A DNA stretch of 64,000 nucleotides, taken from the NCBI GenBank assembly GCA_902363735.1, contig CABJBA010000005.1:186001-250000 (forward strand), read 5' to 3'. Positions 55,397 to 64,000 of this stretch are shown here, piece by piece (within the stretch, counting starts at the first letter, position 1; every line of letters begins with the position of its first letter). Under the pieces are notes generated by a model. The model saw only the letters and a program-made list of their open reading frames with translations. It was not told the DNA's origin and searched no databases. The DNA is from Clostridiaceae bacterium. Lineage in GTDB: Bacteria; Bacillota; Clostridia; Lachnospirales; Lachnospiraceae. Both the position numbers and the translations under genes were made by a program.

Positions 55397-55981
55397 TTGG
55401 GTAAATCACTAAAAGGGAAAGAACTTGGTAAAGGTGCTTCTCAAAGGAAAGACGGCCTTTATCAGGCAAGGTTCATTAATCGGTTTGGAAAAAGATAAAC
55501 CATCTAAGACAGAACATATACTGAAATATCCCCAAAACTACGTACCGAGCAGTATGAAGATGAAAAACAAATACATCAATGTTCGGCACACTCTTTGCTA
55601 TTTTAGTAAAGATGGGAAATGCTTATTTGAGATGCATGACACTAAGACCGTTAATGGCAAGAGGATTATCCATCTAACGGCTAAGGCTATTATGGATTAA
55701 AAAAGGCGAAAAATTCAGAAGCAAGAAATCATCTTTTCTGGGAAAGAAGTTCTGGAAGGTTACGAAATCTTGTTTTTGTCACGAAGAACAATCATCCTAC
55801 GCAATTATTCCTTATTAAGGAGTGTATTGGTTTAATTACAAAAGATATTCAAAAAGAAGATGCTAACTTTAAACATTTTACATTACATACATTAAGACAT
55901 GCTTTTGCAACCAGGGCTATTGAAAGTGGAACAGAAGCGTGCATAAATCCAAAATGGTGTAGCAGAGCAAATTCAATATAG
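55397..55981 (+). pseudogene. Tyrosine integrase remnant (Tn916-type)
   Basis: TTG start with AAGGAGGATATA upstream reads GKSLKGKELGKGASQRKDGL, then YQARFINRFGKR, the arm-binding N-terminus, and stops at 55498. In another frame DTKTVNGKRIIHLTAKAIMD (to 55700) resembles a catalytic-core strand. A third segment reads LVFVTKNNHPTQLF, then FTLHTLRHAFATRAIESG with the catalytic HxxRH, and ends at 55981. The total is about 585 bases against roughly 1.2 kb for an intact gene, so it has deletions and frameshifts. It lies 36 bases before pyrE. Confidence 0.85.
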
Positions 55982-56017
55982 ACAGAAACGCTAAGAAGCG
56001 CATAAAATAAGGAGAAA

Positions 56018-56704
56018 ATGACGAAAATGGAACAGTACAAGCAGGAATTTATTGAGTTTATGGTGGAAAGCAATGTCCTGAAATTTGGTGATTTTACATT
56101 GAAAAGCGGAAGAAAATCCCCTTTTTTTATGAATGCGGGCTCTTATGTAACAGGCGGACAGCTTAAAAAGCTGGGGGAATATTATGCAAAGGCTATCCAT
56201 GACAATTTCGGAGTTGATTTTGATGTATTGTTTGGACCGGCTTACAAGGGGATTCCCTTAAGCGTTACCACTGCCATCGCTTTCCATGAACTGTATGGAA
56301 AGGAAATCAAATACTGTTCTAACAGGAAAGAGGAGAAGGATCATGGCGGTGATGCAGGAATTCTTCTGGGAAGTCCTATTAAGGATGGGGACCGTGTGGT
56401 CATTATCGAAGATGTGACTACTTCTGGAAAATCAATTGAAGAAACCTTTCCTATTATCAAAGCTCAGGGAGATGTGGAGATTTTAGGTCTGATGGTTTCC
56501 TTAAACCGTATGGAAAAGGGTAAAGGGGACAAGGGAGCATTGGATGAGATCCGGGAAAAGTATGGATTTAAAGCATCGGCCATCGTATCTATGGCAGAAG
56601 TTATTGAGCATCTGCATAACAGGGAGTATGAGGGGAAAGTTATCATTGATGATACTATAAAAGATGCAATAGATGCTTACTACGAAATTTACGGCGTAAA
56701 ATAA
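56018..56704 (+). CDS. pyrE: Orotate phosphoribosyltransferase
   Basis: 228 residues. Makes OMP from orotate and PRPP. FGDFTLKSGRKSPFFMNAG (about 20-38), FDVLFGPAYKGIPLSVTTA and the PRPP motif VVIIEDVTTSGKSIEE. AAGGAG is only three bases from ATG 56018 and 12 from the second ATG (56027, MEQYKQEF), so the true start may be the second. It is cut off from pyrF-K-D by the accessory block and must have its own promoter or read-through. Confidence 0.96.
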   Translation: MTKMEQYKQEFIEFMVESNVLKFGDFTLKSGRKSPFFMNAGSYVTGGQLKKLGEYYAKAIHDNFGVDFDVLFGPAYKGIPLSVTTAIAFHELYGKEIKYCSNRKEEKDHGGDAGILLGSPIKDGDRVVIIEDVTTSGKSIEETFPIIKAQGDVEILGLMVSLNRMEKGKGDKGALDEIREKYGFKASAIVSMAEVIEHLHNREYEGKVIIDDTIKDAIDAYYEIYGVK

Positions 56705-56734
56705 ACCCCTATGGGGATGTAAGGAGAACTTTAT

Positions 56735-56884
56735 ATGGAAAGAGTATATAGAACAATGAGAAACGCAGGAGCTTTAAATATTGCTGCCGGAATCACCATG
56801 GTAGTGCTTGGAATTGCTGCCGGGGTCATAACAATTATTACAGGAGCGTTTTTACTGAAGAGAAAGTCAGAAATCACATTTTAA
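56735..56884 (+). CDS. 49-residue membrane protein
   Basis: Too short for most gene finders. AAGGAGAACTTAT precedes the ATG. It encodes MERVYRTMRNAGALNIAAG, then a single span ITMVVLGIAAGVITIITGAF and a KRKSEITF tail. The basic N-terminus, single span and basic tail are typical of small membrane proteins. It lies 30 bases after pyrE. Function unknown. Confidence 0.65.
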   Translation: MERVYRTMRNAGALNIAAGITMVVLGIAAGVITIITGAFLLKRKSEITF

Positions 56885-56939
56885 ATGCCACTTATGGAGG
56901 GAGGGCTGAACTTCCTTACAATATACAGACGGAGCAGCT

Positions 56940-57431
56940 ATGATTAAAAATACAACAAAACGGCAGAAAATGGGTTGGGTAGTTTTTGTGTTTTACCTGA
57001 TCTTTTTGGCGTACTTTCTGTTTTTCTCCGATTACTTCGGAAGAGGAAGCCATGCTCAGGAGGAGTACGCTTATAACCTGGTTCCATTTACAGAGATAAG
57101 GCGTTTCATTGTTTACCGCCATGTGGTAGGAACCAAATCCTTTCTTTTGAATATTCCAGGTAATATTGTTGGATTTATGCCCTTTGGTTTTTTTCTCCCT
57201 GTTATCAGCCGCAGAAGCCGTGTTTGGTTTAATACGGTTTTGCTGAGCTTTCTGTTCAGTTTATGCGTGGAAACTGTCCAACTTATTTTTAAAGTGGGCA
57301 GCTTTGATGTAGATGATATTATACTGAACACCTTGGGGGGATTGCTGGGTTATATCCTGTATAAAATAGTACAGACTATACGAGTCAGGAGGAGGCGGCG
57401 TGCCAAATCGGAAAAAAGTATCTTACATTAG
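56940..57431 (+). CDS. VanZ-like family membrane protein
   Basis: 163 residues with about four spans. FLAYFLFFSDYFGRGSHAQE, NLVPFTEIRRFI, NIPGNIVGFMPFGFFLPV and SFDVDDIILNTLGGLLGY follow the VanZ pattern. The C-terminus is very basic (RVRRRRRAKSEK). The family is linked to teicoplanin tolerance in one case but is generally of unknown function. Overlaps the next gene by 32 bases. Confidence 0.88.
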   Translation: MIKNTTKRQKMGWVVFVFYLIFLAYFLFFSDYFGRGSHAQEEYAYNLVPFTEIRRFIVYRHVVGTKSFLLNIPGNIVGFMPFGFFLPVISRRSRVWFNTVLLSFLFSLCVETVQLIFKVGSFDVDDIILNTLGGLLGYILYKIVQTIRVRRRRRAKSEKSILH

Positions 57432-57720
57432 AAAATCTTTTGCCAGAAGAAGTTTTTTCTCTCTGGGTCTTGCCATAGGAGCAGTGGCCCTGGGAGCTTT
57501 TGGGATTGCCGGATCAGTGATGGCAGCTGGAGAAGGCCAGCTTAACACAGCTGCCGCAGTCTTTTGCAGCCTGGTGGTTTCCATGTTTTCCCTGGCTTAT
57601 GGTTTTTTTTCTTTTTTGGAAAAGGATAAAAAATATATTCTGTCCAAAATAGGAATAGGAATCAGCGGATTTTTGATTATCTTCTGGATCGTGCTGATTA
57701 TCATAGGAATAAAGAGGTAA
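57400..57720 (+). CDS. Small three-span membrane protein (DUF6142-like)
   Basis: 106 residues. GTG start with AGGAGG about six bases upstream. Spans at about 18-42 (FFSLGLAIGAVALGAFGIAG), 50-70 (AAAVFCSLVVSMFSLAYGF) and 82-104 (IGIGISGFLIIFWIVLIIIG). Similar small proteins in Lachnospiraceae are named DUF6142; the role is unknown. Followed after five bases by the aminopeptidase gene. Confidence 0.7.
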   Translation: MPNRKKVSYIRKSFARRSFFSLGLAIGAVALGAFGIAGSVMAAGEGQLNTAAAVFCSLVVSMFSLAYGFFSFLEKDKKYILSKIGIGISGFLIIFWIVLIIIGIKR

Positions 57721-57725
57721 TATAA

Positions 57726-59801
57726 ATGGATTATGGAATGATGTTTCAAGAAGAAAACGAAAGCATAATGGAGCGTTTTGAATTGTCCATGGAGCGGATT
57801 GGGCAGATTATATTAGAGGAGACAGTATCCCAGCCCTACCGGGATTATTTTGTGAGAACGGCTTCATTTATCCAGATGATGGGAGAGTATCTCCGGTTCA
57901 TCGAGTCAGGCAGCCAGAGAGAAGTTGATATTGAAGTTTTAAAGGAATGGAACCAGAAACTTTATGAAGATATTCTTCCTGGTCACTACGAAAAAAGCTA
58001 TGCAGATCCTGCTTATGCGGCAGCCATGCTGGGAGAGGGATATGGCCGCCTTTTTTCCTATTTATATAAGGAAATACGGGGAGATATTGTCTTTGTCCAT
58101 GAAAAAAGGATTAAGGATATCACCATTTTAAATGAGACTTTTGTTGAGCTTTATAATATGTTTGAGGAGGAAGTTCCGGAAGTTTCAGCAGTGAAAGAGG
58201 TGCTTTACTGGTTTGTCAGCGATTATACGGATCATACGGTTTCCTACCGGGTGAGGGAAGGACTTGATCCCTCTCTTTCTTTTGCAACAGATATTATAAA
58301 TAATTATGATTTAAATGATCTCCGGTATCTATATTATTTTGGCGAGTATATTTCTGACTCAGAGCTTAAAACAGCAGAGTTTTTAAATAATCTTCCAGAG
58401 AAAACGGTACGTCTCATGGCTGATACCTACACAGAAGGCTATTGCAGGGGATTTGAGGTAATGCGTAGGGATTTAAAGAAAAAGGGAGCTGTGCAGATCC
58501 GATATGAGTTAGGATTTGAGCGCATGGTGAAATATGCCATGGAGAATTTTAAATCCCTTGGACTTAAAATCATCCTCTGCCGGGCGGCGGTGTGGACGGT
58601 GAATACCAACGCAGGCCGAAAGGCAGGATATTACAGTACCTCGCCTAACAGACAGTATGAATATGACCACCGTTATGACGAAGCAATTTATTTAAATAAA
58701 GCCTTTAAGGACCGAAAGTCTGCTGTTTTGAAGGTGGCCTATGAAACATATAAGGAACTGTCTGCCGCCTATGCAGGACCTGCTGTAATGGAAACCTTTG
58801 GAAAAGAAGGTTTTGAGCCAGTGAATAAGCCGGATGCAAACCGCCTGGATTTAAAACAGGAAAAACTTGCAGTGGAGATGTCCAATGAATCTTCCAGGAT
58901 TTTAAAACAGTATGTAAGAGGAGATGAGACAAGTTTTACCATCATCGCATTTCCGGTTCCTGAAATTGGGGAGGACTTTGAAAAAATATTTGAAGAAACC
59001 ATTGCCATCAATACTCTGGATTATGAAAAATACAAAGGAATCCAGCAGTCCATCATTGATGCTCTGGACGAAGCAGCTTACGTTGAAATCAGGGGGAAAG
59101 GTGAGAACCGGACCAAACTGACTGTGGCCCTTCACCCTATTAAAGATAAGGACAGAGAAACCAATTTTGAAAACTGTGTGGCTGATGTGAATATCCCTCT
59201 TGGAGAGGTGTTCACTTCCCCGAAGCTGGCAGGTACAGAAGGAACACTGGCGGTCAGCACGGTTTATATTGGAGAATTCCAGTTTAAAAATCTTGTGATG
59301 ACTTTTGAAAACGGTATGATTAAGGATTACGGATGCGATAATTTTGAAAATCCGGAGGAAGGAAAAGCGCTTATTAAGCAAATGATTCTGAAGAATCACG
59401 ATACCCTTCCCATGGGAGAGTTTGCCATAGGCACCAATACTACGGCTTATGCCATGGCCCGTGAGTTCGGGATTTTAGATAAGCTTCCTATTCTTATTGT
59501 GGAGAAAATGGGTCCCCATTTTGCAGTGGGCGACACCTGCTATAGCTGGGCGGAGGACAGCCCTGTTTACAATTTTGACGGAAAGGAAATCATTGCAAGG
59601 GACAACGAAATTTCTATTCTCAGAAAGGAAGATGTATCAAAAGCTTATTTTAGCTGTCACACAGATATTACCATACCTTATGCGGAATTGGATACCATTG
59701 AAGCCATCAGGCCTGATGGAAGAAGGATATCCATTATAGAAAATGGAAGGTTTTCTTTAAAGGGAACGGAGGAACTTAATATTCCCTTATGTGATGCATA
59801 A
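57726..59801 (+). CDS. M29-family aminopeptidase with long N-terminal extension
   Basis: 691 residues. The last about 390 match the thermophilic aminopeptidase (M29) pattern: NIPLGEVFTSPKLAGTEGTL, PMGEFAIGTNTTAYAM, EKMGPHFAVGDTCYSWAED, YFSCHTDITIPYAEL, which supply the metal-binding Glu, His, Tyr and Asp residues. The first about 300 residues (MFQEENESIMERFELSMERI onward) are helical and not part of standard M29 enzymes of about 410 residues. GAGGTAATATAA precedes the ATG. Probably removes N-terminal residues from peptides in the cytosol. Confidence 0.85.
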   Translation: MDYGMMFQEENESIMERFELSMERIGQIILEETVSQPYRDYFVRTASFIQMMGEYLRFIESGSQREVDIEVLKEWNQKLYEDILPGHYEKSYADPAYAAAMLGEGYGRLFSYLYKEIRGDIVFVHEKRIKDITILNETFVELYNMFEEEVPEVSAVKEVLYWFVSDYTDHTVSYRVREGLDPSLSFATDIINNYDLNDLRYLYYFGEYISDSELKTAEFLNNLPEKTVRLMADTYTEGYCRGFEVMRRDLKKKGAVQIRYELGFERMVKYAMENFKSLGLKIILCRAAVWTVNTNAGRKAGYYSTSPNRQYEYDHRYDEAIYLNKAFKDRKSAVLKVAYETYKELSAAYAGPAVMETFGKEGFEPVNKPDANRLDLKQEKLAVEMSNESSRILKQYVRGDETSFTIIAFPVPEIGEDFEKIFEETIAINTLDYEKYKGIQQSIIDALDEAAYVEIRGKGENRTKLTVALHPIKDKDRETNFENCVADVNIPLGEVFTSPKLAGTEGTLAVSTVYIGEFQFKNLVMTFENGMIKDYGCDNFENPEEGKALIKQMILKNHDTLPMGEFAIGTNTTAYAMAREFGILDKLPILIVEKMGPHFAVGDTCYSWAEDSPVYNFDGKEIIARDNEISILRKEDVSKAYFSCHTDITIPYAELDTIEAIRPDGRRISIIENGRFSLKGTEELNIPLCDA

Positions 59802-59916
59802 AAAGGGAGAAATATATCATAAAAACCCACCAGTCTGCTTATAAAATTATCACTTTTGTCGATATATATTATAATAATTGATCCTACAGATGAGGAACGG
59901 ATATGGAGGGACTGGT

Positions 59917-61725
59917 ATGAGTATGAAGCGTTTAAAGATCGGTAAGAGAATTGGGGGTTCGTTTGGAATTATTCTTGTGTTATTTTTAATGGTTTCTGTT
60001 GTGTCAATCGTTGGATTGAGGCATAACAACAGAAGATTGGTGGAATTTTTTAATAATGGACACAAGGTAGCTTTGAATGCAATTGAGATGAGGCTTGAGA
60101 TTCAGGCTGCCGCCAAGAACATGGCATATGCTACTTTGAGTACTGATTTAAATGATACAGAACAGTATATTAAGTCGGCAGACTCCAATGTGGAGAATTT
60201 TATGAATGGAGTCCAGTTTTTAAAGGAAAAGTACAAAGGGGATAAAGCTATTCTGGATAAGCTGGAGACTGATGTAAAAGAGCTGGAACTTTATAAAAAT
60301 GAAGTATTTGAACTGGCACGGCAGAATAAGAGCCGCCAGGCTACGGAAGTGTTCTTTGGTTCCGTTAACCCCTCTCTTGCAAAGATCCGGGACAGTCTGA
60401 CTGAAATTGGTGATACGGTGAATCAGGTTACTGATGTTGACTTCAAAAATAGCCAGAGGGAAGCCGTCATTCTTCAGGTGCTGGTGGTTATTGTCCAGAT
60501 TATTGCAGTTTTGACGGCAGTGACTTTATCTTACCTTTTGACAAGACGTATTGTAAATCCCATCAAGCAGATTGAGAAGGCAGCGAAGGAAATGTCGGAG
60601 GGAAGCCTTCATGTTTCTTTGGATTACCAGTCAGGAGATGAGCTTGGCAGCCTGTCTGACAGTATGCGCAGTACGATTTCCAATATTGGAACCATTATTG
60701 ATGACATTACTTATCTGACAGGAGAAATGGCAGAGGGAAGATTCCGGTTAAATTCCCGTTGTCCAGAAAAATATGTCCTTGATTATGCAACCATACGCAG
60801 TTCCCTGCGTAAGCTTCGTGACAATTTAAGCGATTCTCTTTACCGTATCAGCGAATCAGCGGATTTGGTGGCTAATGGTTCGGAACAGGTATCTTCCGGT
60901 GCCCAGACCTTATCCCAGGGGGCTACAGAGCAGGCTTCCTCCATTGAGGAACTGGCAGCTACTATTAATGATATTTCCAATCAGATCAATAACAATGCCC
61001 AAAGCGCCAAGGAAGCCCGCTTAAGCTCCGGGGAGACTGCTGCTAATGTAACAAAGAGCAATGAGAAGATGGATGAAATGTACATGGCCATGCTGGAAAT
61101 CAGCACTAAGTCCAATGAGATCGGAAAGATCATAAAGACGATTGAAGACATTGCGTTTCAGACCAATATTCTGGCACTGAATGCGGCAGTGGAAGCTGCC
61201 CGGGCAGGAGAAGCAGGAAAAGGCTTTGCGGTAGTAGCTGATGAAGTCCGAAACCTTGCAAGCAAATCTGGAGAGGCGGCCAAGAACACCACTTTGCTGA
61301 TTGGGGAAAGCATAAGAGCCGTGGAAAATGGTGCCAGAATCACAGCGGAGACAGCAGAGGCAATGCAGGCAGTGGTGGACGGCAGCAAGCGCATCACCAC
61401 CATCATTGAATCCATTACAGCAGCTTCTGATTTACAGGCGGCATCGGTCAATGAGGTAAGCCTTGGAATTGACCAGATATCCAGTGTTGTTCAGACTAAT
61501 TCTGCAACTGCAGAAGAGAGCGCTGCGGCCAGTGAGGAATTGTCGGGACAAGCTCAGATCATGAAGGGCCTTTTAAGCCGTTTCAGCCTTTACAGCGCTG
61601 ACGAAGGAAAAAAGACCTGCAAATCTCCAGCCCCTTATTCCGCATCACAGTCGGAGACTCCAGCTTTAAACATTGATCCCTCTTATTTTGATGATTCATC
61701 TGCTTTTGGAGGCGGGAAGTATTGA
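59917..61725 (+). CDS. Methyl-accepting chemotaxis protein
   Basis: 602 residues from ATG 59917 (GGAGGGACTGGT upstream; the frame start at 59878 lies before it). TM1 about 14-34, sensor about 40-185, TM2 about 190-210, HAMP about 212-265. The signalling domain tip reads [20 protein letters not shown], then [20 protein letters not shown]. The C-terminus ends with a Ser/Pro-rich tail and FGGGKY. Upstream, GTCGATAT resembles the motility-sigma -10, but the spacing to a TAAA is short. Ligand unknown. Confidence 0.94.
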   Translation: MSMKRLKIGKRIGGSFGIILVLFLMVSVVSIVGLRHNNRRLVEFFNNGHKVALNAIEMRLEIQAAAKNMAYATLSTDLNDTEQYIKSADSNVENFMNGVQFLKEKYKGDKAILDKLETDVKELELYKNEVFELARQNKSRQATEVFFGSVNPSLAKIRDSLTEIGDTVNQVTDVDFKNSQREAVILQVLVVIVQIIAVLTAVTLSYLLTRRIVNPIKQIEKAAKEMSEGSLHVSLDYQSGDELGSLSDSMRSTISNIGTIIDDITYLTGEMAEGRFRLNSRCPEKYVLDYATIRSSLRKLRDNLSDSLYRISESADLVANGSEQVSSGAQTLSQGATEQASSIEELAATINDISNQINNNAQSAKEARLSSGETAANVTKSNEKMDEMYMAMLEISTKSNEIGKIIKTIEDIAFQTNILALNAAVEAARAGEAGKGFAVVADEVRNLASKSGEAAKNTTLLIGESIRAVENGARITAETAEAMQAVVDGSKRITTIIESITAASDLQAASVNEVSLGIDQISSVVQTNSATAEESAAASEELSGQAQIMKGLLSRFSLYSADEGKKTCKSPAPYSASQSETPALNIDPSYFDDSSAFGGGKY

Positions 61726-61760
61726 TGCCCCGAAAACATAAATAGTTTTTAACGCATAAA

Positions 61761-61800
61761 ATGCGCTTTGATATGTTATTTGTCAAAGCGTATTTTTGCT
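61761..61800 (+). terminator. Terminator after the chemoreceptor
   Basis: ATGCGCTTTGA (61761-61771) pairs with TCAAAGCGTAT (61783-61793), followed by TTTTTGCTTTTTT. Confidence 0.8.
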
Positions 61801-61872
61801 TTTTTGCAAAGAAGGCTTTATTTAATATGATTTTAAATAGATTTTGCGAAAACTAAATTTGAGAAAAAATGA

Positions 61873-61901
61873 TTGACGGGGCAGAAAAAAGCTAGTATTA
61901 T
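61873..61901 (+). promoter_or_regulatory. Promoter of the purE-purM-purN unit
   Basis: TTGACG (61873-61878), 17 bases, TATTAT (61896-61901), with TATAAT overlapping three bases later. Confidence 0.65.
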
Positions 61902-61940
61902 AATTAATAAGTTGAGATTAAATAAAAGGTAATATTTATT

Positions 61941-61965
61941 AGTAATACTTATTTAAAGTATTACT
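61941..61965. promoter_or_regulatory. Perfect inverted repeat in the purE leader
   Basis: AGTAATACTT-attta-AAGTATTACT: 10-base perfect arms, AT-rich, about 40 bases after the promoter and 48 before purE. Probably an operator or an RNA hairpin; no T-run, so not a terminator. Confidence 0.55.
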
Positions 61966-62012
61966 GGCAATAATCAATTGCAAAACATATGAAAGGAAGA
62001 GGAGAATTTACT

Positions 62013-62531
62013 ATGGCAAAGGTATCGATTGTAATGGGAAGTGATTCTGATATGCCTGTTATGGCTCAGGCTGCTGAGGTTCTGGAGTCTTTTGGAGTGG
62101 AGTTTGAAATCACTGTGATTTCCGCTCACAGGGAGCCTGATGTGTTTTTTGACTATGCTAAAACCGCTGAGGAAAGAGGAATAAAAGTCATTATTGCAGG
62201 AGCAGGAAAAGCAGCCCATCTTCCGGGTATGTGTGCGGCTTTGTTTTCTATGCCTGTGATTGGAGTCCCTATGAAGACTTCAGATTTAGGCGGTGTGGAT
62301 TCTCTTTATTCTATTGTTCAAATGCCTTCCGGTATTCCTGTAGCCACCGTTGCCATTAACGGGGGAACCAATGCAGGAATCCTGGCTGCCAAGATTCTGT
62401 CTGTCAGCGATTCAGAGCTTTTGGAAAGAATAAAGAAATATGGGGAAAGCTTAAAGAATGATGTTGTGAAAAAAGCAGATAGACTGAACGAAATAGGATA
62501 TCGTGAGTATTTGTCTCAGATGAAAAAATAG
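62013..62531 (+). CDS. purE: N5-CAIR mutase, PurE class I
   Basis: 172 residues. [19 protein letters not shown] at the start, [14 protein letters not shown] and [20 protein letters not shown] are diagnostic. Rearranges N5-CAIR to CAIR. AAGGAAGAGGAG precedes ATG 62013; the in-frame ATG at 61989 lies before that. No purK is seen in the window. Confidence 0.96.
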   Translation: MAKVSIVMGSDSDMPVMAQAAEVLESFGVEFEITVISAHREPDVFFDYAKTAEERGIKVIIAGAGKAAHLPGMCAALFSMPVIGVPMKTSDLGGVDSLYSIVQMPSGIPVATVAINGGTNAGILAAKILSVSDSELLERIKKYGESLKNDVVKKADRLNEIGYREYLSQMKK

Positions 62532-62556
62532 GAACGGGAGAAGCGGAGGAAGAAAG

Positions 62557-63582
62557 ATGGATTACAGGAATGCCGGAGTGGACATTGAAGCTGGTTACAA
62601 ATCAGTGGAATTGATGAAAAAGCATGTGCAGGAGACTATGAGGCCTGAGGTTATTGGAGGAATAGGGGGATTTTCAGGAGCTTTTTCCATGTCAGCATTT
62701 AAGGAAATGGAAAAGCCCGTATTACTATCCGGAACCGATGGAGTGGGAACAAAACTAAAGGTTGCTTTTGTAATGAACAGACATCACACCATAGGAATTG
62801 ACTGCGTGGCAATGTGCGTCAATGATATCGCCTGCGCAGGGGGTGAACCTTTATTCTTCCTGGATTACATTGCCTGCGGCAAAAATGAACCGGAACGGAT
62901 TGCTGAAATCGTCAGAGGAGTGGCAGAAGGCTGTAAACAGGCGGGGGCTGCTTTAATCGGTGGAGAAACGGCAGAAATGCCTGGTTTTTACCAATTGGAG
63001 GAATACGATCTGGCCGGATTTGCGGTGGGTGTGGCAGACGAAAAGAACCTGATTACCGGAGCAGGGTTAAGAGATGGAGATGTTCTGATCGGCATGGCCT
63101 CTTCCGGTATACACAGCAACGGCTATTCCCTGGTGCGCAAGGTATTTGACATGTCGCCAGAAGGCCTTAATACTTACTACGATATATTGGGTAAAACTCT
63201 CGGAGAAGAACTGATGACTCCTACAAAGATTTATGTAAAAGCCTTGAAAAGTATAAGGGAAAGAGGCGTTGTGATCAAGGCCTGCAGCCATATAACGGGA
63301 GGAGGATTTTATGAAAACATTCCTCGGATGCTGCCGGAGGGAATTGGTGCTGTGATCAAAAAGGACAGTTATGAAGTTCCGGCAATTTTTAGGCTTATGG
63401 CAGAAAAAGGCGGAATTGAGGAAACGATGATGTATAATACCTACAACATGGGAATCGGAATGGTGCTTGCTGTTGATCCGGCAGATGCAGGGGAAGTTAT
63501 GGAGGCCATACTCCAGGCCGGTGAGGTTCCTTATGTGATTGGGCATACAGAGTCCGGGCAAAAGGATGTAACTTTATGCTAA
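62557..63582 (+). CDS. purM: Phosphoribosylformylglycinamidine cyclo-ligase (AIR synthetase)
   Basis: 341 residues. [68 protein letters not shown] and [13 protein letters not shown]. Makes AIR from FGAM with ATP. GGAGGAAGAAAG precedes the ATG. Its last seven bases overlap the start of purN. Confidence 0.97.
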   Translation: MDYRNAGVDIEAGYKSVELMKKHVQETMRPEVIGGIGGFSGAFSMSAFKEMEKPVLLSGTDGVGTKLKVAFVMNRHHTIGIDCVAMCVNDIACAGGEPLFFLDYIACGKNEPERIAEIVRGVAEGCKQAGAALIGGETAEMPGFYQLEEYDLAGFAVGVADEKNLITGAGLRDGDVLIGMASSGIHSNGYSLVRKVFDMSPEGLNTYYDILGKTLGEELMTPTKIYVKALKSIRERGVVIKACSHITGGGFYENIPRMLPEGIGAVIKKDSYEVPAIFRLMAEKGGIEETMMYNTYNMGIGMVLAVDPADAGEVMEAILQAGEVPYVIGHTESGQKDVTLC

Positions 63583-64000
63583 AGATCGGAGTGTTGATTT
63601 CCGGCGGAGGAACCAATTTGCAGGCGATTCTGGACGCAATAGATTGCGGGCAGATAAGTAAGGCGGAAATCAAGGTGGTCATCAGCAACAACCCTAATGC
63701 TTATGGTCTGGAACGGGCCAGAAAGCGGGGGATTGATGCTTTCTGTATCGCTCCTGGTGATTTTCGGGAAAGAAAAGAGTTTTATGATGCCCTACTTGGA
63801 AAAGTGAATGAATACGGTCTGGATCTCATCGTTCTGGCCGGATTCCTGGTGACGATTCCCCCTGCCATGGTGCAAACATATAAAAACCGGATTATCAACA
63901 TTCATCCTTCTTTGATTCCTGCTTTTTGCGGAAGGGGCTATTATGGATTGAACGTTCATGAAGCGGCCCTGGCGCGGGGCGTAAAGGTTACAGGTGCTAC
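63576..64000 (+). CDS. purN: Phosphoribosylglycinamide formyltransferase, 3'-truncated by window edge
   Basis: First 141 residues. [50 protein letters not shown] and the catalytic [14 protein letters not shown], with [15 protein letters not shown] at the edge. Transfers formyl from 10-formyl-THF to GAR. It starts inside the end of purM, so translation is likely coupled. Too close to the end of the window for the ORF scan. Confidence 0.95.
   Translation, partial: MLKIGVLISGGGTNLQAILDAIDCGQISKAEIKVVISNNPNAYGLERARKRGIDAFCIAPGDFRERKEFYDALLGKVNEYGLDLIVLAGFLVTIPPAMVQTYKNRIINIHPSLIPAFCGRGYYGLNVHEAALARGVKVTGA

Noticed and set aside
59840..59880. Motility-sigma promoter before the second chemoreceptor
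   Set aside because: GTCGATAT resembles the -10, but the nearest TAAA gives only about 12 bases of spacing instead of about 15.

Overview
The window reads as a chromosomal segment from an anaerobic, low-to-moderate GC Firmicute, most likely a Lachnospiraceae / Clostridium cluster XIVa species. Supporting signs are the gene styles and orders (ABC-F next to rex, a solo MazF-type toxin after alr, choline-binding-like 'GWWYQ..DGSY' wall repeats, ECF sigma factors paired with DUF4367-like anti-sigma proteins), strong AGGAGG ribosome sites, TTGACA/TATAAT promoters, and hairpin plus T-run terminators after many transcription units. No rRNA, tRNA or CRISPR array was seen.

Layout. 1-6.7 kb: end of a YigZ-family gene, a reverse-strand stress module (sensor-like lipoprotein, ECF sigma, anti-sigma), typA, an SSB-like protein and cobO. 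6.7-8.7 kb: a lysine riboswitch with its terminator controlling dapA-dapB. 8.8-15.8 kb: a lipoprotein, an unknown gene, then purC-purF, purB, a LysR regulator and purA. 15.9-25.9 kb: a wall-repeat protein with a degenerate lethal-factor-like domain, ABC-F protein, rex, nnr, alr, MazF-type toxin, CNNM/CorC transporter-like protein and yebC. 26-33.2 kb: GNAT enzyme, pepF, nitroreductase, YkgJ-type protein and pyrF-pyrK-pyrD. 33.2-56.0 kb: a 22.8 kb accessory block that separates pyrD from pyrE. 56.0-64 kb: pyrE, small membrane proteins, an M29 aminopeptidase, a chemoreceptor and purE-purM-purN (cut by the window end).

The accessory block has two parts. The first (33.3-48.1 kb) is a coherent catabolic locus: a branched-chain-amino-acid-type ABC importer, IlvD/Edd dehydratase, LacI regulator, sugar epimerase-like TIM barrel, an Old Yellow Enzyme, a zinc alcohol dehydrogenase, an SDR and a large flavoprotein, with a divergent KDPG-aldolase/VOC fusion whose catalytic lysine looks replaced. 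Its substrate is not recognisable from sequence; a sugar acid or polyol derivative is a reasonable guess. The second part (48.2-56.0 kb) is visibly more AT-rich and holds small membrane or secreted proteins, a chemoreceptor, two wall-repeat proteins, and decayed excisionase and tyrosine-integrase genes directly beside pyrE. That suggests mobile-element activity split an ancestral pyrF-K-D-E operon.

The most unusual sequence-level signal is a ~50 bp dispersed repeat (five copies at four loci) built of two small hairpins, one with compensatory base changes. It lies between genes at two loci, in frame inside the PurF propeptide, and as a tandem pair in frame inside a GNAT enzyme.
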